Under the pieces are notes generated by a model. The model had not been told where the DNA came from. It made no database searches and saw nothing but the letters and a program-made list of their open reading frames with translations. Positions 60,416-64,000 of a DNA stretch of 64,000 bases are shown here, in pieces. This stretch comes from Prosthecomicrobium sp. N25 (GTDB lineage Bacteria > Pseudomonadota > Alphaproteobacteria > Rhizobiales > Ancalomicrobiaceae). The stretch spans positions 496,001 to 560,000 of the forward strand of contig NZ_JBBCAT010000002.1 of the NCBI RefSeq assembly GCF_037203705.1, read 5' to 3'. How positions within the stretch are numbered: position 1 is the stretch's first letter; each line of letters opens with the position of its first letter. Position numbers and translations under genes: made by a program.

Positions 60416-61294
60416 ATGTCGTCTTTCCTGCAACTGCTCGTCTCGGGGCTCGCGACGGGGGCCATCTACGCCCTCGTGGCGGTCGGCTTCTCGCTGCTCT
60501 GGCAGGCGTCGCAGACGATCAACTTCGCCCAGGGCGAGTTCGTGATGGTGCCGGCCTTCTTCGTGCTGGTCGCCATGCACGGGCTCGGGCTGCCGTTCCC
60601 GGCCGCCGCGCTCGCCGGCATCGCGGTGGCGGCGATCCTGCTCGGGCTCCTGTTCCGGCGGGCGGTGGTCGCGCCCATGCTGCAGCACGGGCTCCTGCCG
60701 CTGGTGGTCTCGACGATCGCGCTCTCGATCTTCATGCGGGAGGCCGTGAAGGACTTCTATTCGGCGCAGGCGCAGCCCTTCCCGTCGCTCGTGGCGGACC
60801 GGGACATCGAGGTGTTCGGCACCGTCTTCTCGCTGCAGAGCCTGGTGGTTCTGGCCGTCGCGGTGCTGGTGACGGCGGGGCTGCACGTGTTCCTGCAACA
60901 CACGCGGCTCGGCCGCATGATGCAGGCGACTGCCCAGAACCGCGCGGTGGCGCAGATCGTCGGCATCGACGTGGACCGGATGGTGCTGCTCACCTTCCTG
61001 ATCAACGCCATGCTGTGCGCGGTGGCGTCGATCCTGATCAGCCCGATCTACCTGGCGAAGTTCACCAACGGGGAGACGCTCGGACAGGCCGCCTTCGTGG
61101 CCGCCATCATCGGGGGCTTCAACCAGACCCGCGGGGCCATGGTGGGCGGGCTCCTGCTCGGCGTCCTCGACAACCTGTGCGCCGCCTATCTGTCGGCCCA
61201 GTACCGCAGCGCCCTGCCGCTCTTCCTGCTCGTGCTCTTCATCCTGTTCCGGCCGCAGGGGCTGATGGGCCGCGTCGAGGAGCGCACGGTATGA
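60416..61294 (+). CDS. livH: Branched-chain amino acid-type ABC permease LivH
   Basis: A 292-residue permease with about eight helices. The family opening is LLVSGLATGAIYALVAVGFSLLWQA, with the ATPase-contact loop RLGRMMQATAQNRAVAQIVGID near residue 165. It forms the channel with the next gene, which it overlaps by ATGA. No LivG/LivF ATPase gene lies between here and the right edge. Confidence 0.93.
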   Translation: MSSFLQLLVSGLATGAIYALVAVGFSLLWQASQTINFAQGEFVMVPAFFVLVAMHGLGLPFPAAALAGIAVAAILLGLLFRRAVVAPMLQHGLLPLVVSTIALSIFMREAVKDFYSAQAQPFPSLVADRDIEVFGTVFSLQSLVVLAVAVLVTAGLHVFLQHTRLGRMMQATAQNRAVAQIVGIDVDRMVLLTFLINAMLCAVASILISPIYLAKFTNGETLGQAAFVAAIIGGFNQTRGAMVGGLLLGVLDNLCAAYLSAQYRSALPLFLLVLFILFRPQGLMGRVEERTV

Positions 61295-62274
61295 CGGTAG
61301 GCCGTCTCCTTGCGCTGGCGGCGGGGGTCGTGGCGGTCGGCCTGCTCCTGGCGGTGCCGTCGATGCTCAAGTCCTACGGGGTCTACCTCGTGGCGCTCTG
61401 GGCGGTGACCAGCATCGCGGCGCTCGGGCTCAATCTCACGCTCGGCTATGCCGGCCAGATCTCCCTGGCCCAGGGCGCCTTCGTGGGGCTCGGCGCCTAT
61501 GCGACGGCACTCCTCACCGCGGCGGACGTGCCCTACTTCGTCGCGTTCCTCGCCTCCGGCGCGCTCGCCTTCGCGGTCGGCTGGTGCCTCGGCTATCCGG
61601 CGCTGCGCGTCCAGCACCATTTCCTGGCCTTTGTGACCCTGGCCTTCGCGACCCTCGTGTTCCTCGTGCTGCGCAACGAGCAGTGGCTCACCAACGGCAT
61701 CTACGGGATCAACGACATCCGCCGGCCCACGGTCCTCGGCTTCAAGACCAACCGGAACGGCGACTTCTACTATTTCGCGCTCGCCATGCTGGCCGTCTTC
61801 ACCGGCATCCAGTGGTGGATCGTGCATTCGCCCTGGGGGCGCGCCTTCAAGGCGCTGCGGGAGAATCCGTTGCGGGCGGCCTCGCTCGGGGTCGACGTGC
61901 GGCGCTACACCCTGATGGCCTTCGCGATCGGCTCGGCCTACGGCGGCTTCGCGGGGGCGCTCTACGCCCCGCTGGTGCAGTTCATCGAGCCCAATTCGTT
62001 CCAGCTCAGCTACTCCATCAAGTACCTGCTGATGGTCATCGTCGGCGGCGCCGGCTCCTTCGCGGGACCGTTCATCGGCGCCGCCGTCGAGCTGCTCCTG
62101 CCCGAGTGGCTGCGCTTCACCGGCGGCTACTACCTCATGACCTACGCGCTCATGGTCATGCTGATGCTCGCCTTCTTCCCGAAGGGTCTGGTCGGCATGG
62201 CGGAGGCCCTGCGGCACCGGCTCGCCCGCCGGCGCGCCCCGGCCGCCGCCGCCGTCGAACCCACCACGCCATGA
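61291..62274 (+). CDS. livM: Branched-chain amino acid-type ABC permease LivM
   Basis: A 327-residue permease, starting in an ATGA overlap. The family block GLNLTLGYAGQISLAQGAFVGLGAY is near residue 50; the loop SPWGRAFKALRENPLRAASLGVD lies at 178-200. It has about ten helices. The C-terminal tail is Arg/Ala-rich. Confidence 0.93.
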   Translation: MTVGRLLALAAGVVAVGLLLAVPSMLKSYGVYLVALWAVTSIAALGLNLTLGYAGQISLAQGAFVGLGAYATALLTAADVPYFVAFLASGALAFAVGWCLGYPALRVQHHFLAFVTLAFATLVFLVLRNEQWLTNGIYGINDIRRPTVLGFKTNRNGDFYYFALAMLAVFTGIQWWIVHSPWGRAFKALRENPLRAASLGVDVRRYTLMAFAIGSAYGGFAGALYAPLVQFIEPNSFQLSYSIKYLLMVIVGGAGSFAGPFIGAAVELLLPEWLRFTGGYYLMTYALMVMLMLAFFPKGLVGMAEALRHRLARRRAPAAAAVEPTTP

Positions 62275-62287
62275 GGAGAGACCGCGC

Positions 62288-62725
62288 ATGCGGACCATGA
62301 AGACGCTCTGCGACCTGGACGCGACCGTCGCCATCGAGGCGATCCGGCGCGCCTGTCGGGACCAGCAGAAGGCGGCGGTGATCGCCGTGGTGGATGCCCA
62401 CGGGGAGACCCTCGGGCTCCTGCGCATGAGGGGCGCGGCGCTCAGCTCCGTCGCGGTCGCCACCAACAAGGCCTTCACGTCGGCACGCCTGCGCCGGCCC
62501 TCCGCGGAGGTCGGCCGCCGGTCGCGGAACCCGGAGACCGGCTTCGACATCGGCTACTACGGCGACCCGCGCTACCTCGGCTGGGGCGGGGGGCTGCCTG
62601 TGGTCGTGGACGGGGAGGTGGTCGGCGCGGTCGCGGTCAGCGGGCTCACGGACGCGGAGGACGAGGCGCTGTCGGCGATCGGCATCGCGGCCATCATGGA
62701 CAGCCAGGAGGCCGGGGCCCGATGA
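62288..62725 (+). CDS. GlcG/HbpS-family protein
   Basis: A 145-residue protein of the GlcG/HbpS family: AAVIAVVDAHGETLGLLRM in the first half, a NKAFTSARLRRPS stretch and GGLPVVVDGEVVGAVAVSG at the end. Family members bind haem or small ligands and are often encoded within catabolic operons (as in the glycolate operon), without a firm enzymatic role. GGAG precedes ATG 62288, 13 nt after livM. It overlaps the AroE-like gene by ATGA. Confidence 0.88.
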   Translation: MRTMKTLCDLDATVAIEAIRRACRDQQKAAVIAVVDAHGETLGLLRMRGAALSSVAVATNKAFTSARLRRPSAEVGRRSRNPETGFDIGYYGDPRYLGWGGGLPVVVDGEVVGAVAVSGLTDAEDEALSAIGIAAIMDSQEAGAR

Positions 62726-63567
62726 GCGAGCAAGACAGGTTCCTGCTGGCCGGGGTGATGGGCTACCCGGTCATGCATTCCCGCTCGCCGCGGCTGCACA
62801 ATGCCTGGTTCGCCCAGTATGGGCTGGCGGGCGTCTACGTGCCGCTGGCGATCAAGCCCGAGGGGCTGCGGGCGGCGCTCGCCGCGTTGCCGGCGCTCGG
62901 CTTCGCGGGCTGCAACGTCACCATCCCGCACAAGGAGACCGCGATGGCGGCGATGGACAGCATCGACCCGGTGGCGCGGCGCATCGGCGCCCTCAACTGC
63001 GTGGTCGTGCGTCCGGACGGCAGCCTGCACGGGACGAACAACGACGCCTACGGGTATCTCGCCAGCCTGCGCGAGCGCGACCCGGACTGGCGCGCCCAGG
63101 CGGGGCCGGCGGTGGTGCTCGGGGCCGGCGGCGGCGCGCGGGCGGTCGTGGCGGCGCTCGGCGATGCCGGGGTCCCGGAGATCCGCCTCCTCAACCGGAC
63201 CCGGGCGCGGGCCGAGCGGCTCGCCGCGGAGGTCGGCGGCCCGGTGACGGTGCTCGACTGGTCGGAGCGCGGCGCGGCGGTGGCGGACGCGGCCCTGGTG
63301 GTCAACACCACCAGCCAGGGGATGTCCGGGCAGCCGGCCCTCGACATGCCGCTCGACCGGTTGCCGACGGCGGCGCTCGTCTCCGACATCGTCTACATCC
63401 CGAAGGAGACGCCGTTCCTGGCGGCCGCCCGGACGCGCGGCAACCGCACCGTCAACGGGCTCGGCATGCTGCTCAACCAGGCCCGGCCCGCCTTCCAGGC
63501 GTGGTTCGGGATCCTGCCGGAGATCACGCCGGAACTTCGCCGCTCGATCGAGGACTCGATCCCATGA
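62722..63567 (+). CDS. Shikimate/quinate dehydrogenase family (AroE-like)
   Basis: A 281-residue NAD(P) dehydrogenase. It has the shikimate-binding HSRSPRLHNAW, catalytic Lys in NVTIPHKET, a GTNNDAYGY loop (AroE has NTD here), the nucleotide loop VLGAGGGARAVVAAL and GLGMLLNQARPAFQAWFG. Coupled by ATGA to genes on both sides in a transport/catabolic operon, it may be a catabolic quinate- or aminoshikimate-type enzyme and not the housekeeping AroE. Confidence 0.88.
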   Translation: MSEQDRFLLAGVMGYPVMHSRSPRLHNAWFAQYGLAGVYVPLAIKPEGLRAALAALPALGFAGCNVTIPHKETAMAAMDSIDPVARRIGALNCVVVRPDGSLHGTNNDAYGYLASLRERDPDWRAQAGPAVVLGAGGGARAVVAALGDAGVPEIRLLNRTRARAERLAAEVGGPVTVLDWSERGAAVADAALVVNTTSQGMSGQPALDMPLDRLPTAALVSDIVYIPKETPFLAAARTRGNRTVNGLGMLLNQARPAFQAWFGILPEITPELRRSIEDSIP

Positions 63568-64000
63568 GCAGGGCCCATCCCTTCGACATGAGCGGGCGCG
63601 TGGCGCTGGTCACGGGAAGCTCGCGCGGCCTCGGCCGAGCGATCGCGGAAGCGCTCGGGCGGGCCGGCGCCAAGGTCTACCTGAACGGCCGCGACGCGGC
63701 GCAACTCGAGGCGACCCGGGCGGCTCTGACCGCGGAAGGGATCGCCTGCGCGGCGGTGCCCTTCGACGTCGCCGACACGGGGGATGCCGGGGCGGCGGTC
63801 GAGCGGGTGGCGGCGGCCGAGGGACGGCTCGACGTGCTCGTCGCCAATGCGGGCCTGGTGAACCGGGCGCCGCTCGGCGACTGGACCGAAGCGCCCTGGG
63901 ACCGGGTGGTCGCCACCAACCTGCGCTCGGCGCTGTTCCTCGCCCAGGCGGCGGCCGCGCCGATGAAGCGGGAGGGCAGCGGCCGGATGATCTTCACCAC
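63564..64000 (+). CDS. SDR-family oxidoreductase, N-terminal part (cut by window edge)
   Basis: The first 145 residues of a short-chain dehydrogenase/reductase: cofactor loop VALVTGSSRGLGRAIAEAL (TGxxxGxG, residues 17-24), the Arg after the second strand that favours NADP or NAD choice (YLNGRDAAQLE), NAG in VLVANAGLVNR and the N-x-x loop VATNLRSALFLAQ. The active-site YxxxK lies past the edge. The start ATG 63564 overlaps the AroE-like stop. Confidence 0.93.
   Translation, partial: MSRAHPFDMSGRVALVTGSSRGLGRAIAEALGRAGAKVYLNGRDAAQLEATRAALTAEGIACAAVPFDVADTGDAGAAVERVAAAEGRLDVLVANAGLVNRAPLGDWTEAPWDRVVATNLRSALFLAQAAAAPMKREGSGRMIFT

Overview
The window is about 64 kb of very GC-rich (roughly 70%) DNA from an alphaproteobacterium, most likely a Hyphomicrobiales (Rhizobiales) member close to the Methylobacteriaceae. 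This is inferred from gene content (tandem Tat-exported OpgG/OpgD proteins, an HWE-family histidine kinase, a P1B-5 ATPase with hemerythrin tail, a GcdH/CoA-transferase/LysR operon) and from regulatory motifs typical of the group: sigma-EcfG promoters (GGAAC-N16/17-CGTT), a CtrA box (TTAA-N7-TTAAC) and a CueR-type copper promoter. No transposase, integrase, phage gene or CRISPR array is visible. It looks like ordinary chromosome with dense metabolic operons.

Layout. 1-5.9 kb, leftward: copper ATPase copA behind a CueR-type promoter, two tandem periplasmic-glucan proteins, and the start of an aminotransferase. 6.1-10.7 kb: a xylonate-type dehydratase rightward, then Trm112-like, Lon-substrate-domain, CnoX/YbbN and ProX-type editing genes leftward. 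10.87 kb: tRNA-Gly(GCC) with promoter and terminator. 11.6-15.0 kb: glutaryl-CoA dehydrogenase, class III CoA-transferase, LysR regulator. 15.1-21.8 kb: a zone of very small exported or membrane proteins around pta-ackA, several with general-stress (sigma-EcfG) promoters, then brkB. 21.9 kb: a compact stress promoter plus strong terminator with no reading frame, read as a small RNA gene. 22-24.1 kb: a dCache-PAS-HWE kinase. 25-28.9 kb: purine salvage (adenine deaminase, nucleoside hydrolase, phosphoribosyltransferase). 28.9-34.7 kb: Ni/Fe-type P1B-5 ATPase, asd, an ABC exporter. 35-44.8 kb: a rightward run of DppBCDF-type ABC transporter genes, DMT exporter, PhnW-type transaminase, GNAT, aldo/keto reductase and substrate-binding protein. 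45-54.1 kb: signalling block (GGDEF-EAL, HPt, two response regulators, hybrid kinase), interrupted by an aberrant aspartate-carbamoyltransferase-like gene under a CtrA box and a DMT transporter. 54.2-57.1 kb: TIGR04076 protein, aldo/keto reductase and an aldo/keto reductase-RidA fusion. 57.3-64 kb: pentapeptide protein, LysR regulator, then a LivJ-LivH-LivM transporter joined by ATGA overlaps to GlcG-, AroE- and SDR-family genes running off the right edge.

The most interesting signal is not one gene but a promoter pattern: three exact and four near-exact sigma-EcfG promoters in intergenic DNA between 3.6 and 21.9 kb. They sit in front of tiny membrane proteins, brkB, an osmoregulated-glucan gene and a putative ~60-nt RNA. 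That suggests an uncharacterised part of the general stress regulon beside an HWE kinase, the kinase family that feeds that response. The second most interesting is the carbamoyltransferase-like gene, which keeps the carbamoyl-phosphate site but lacks the aspartate-binding RxQ motif and carries a textbook CtrA site.
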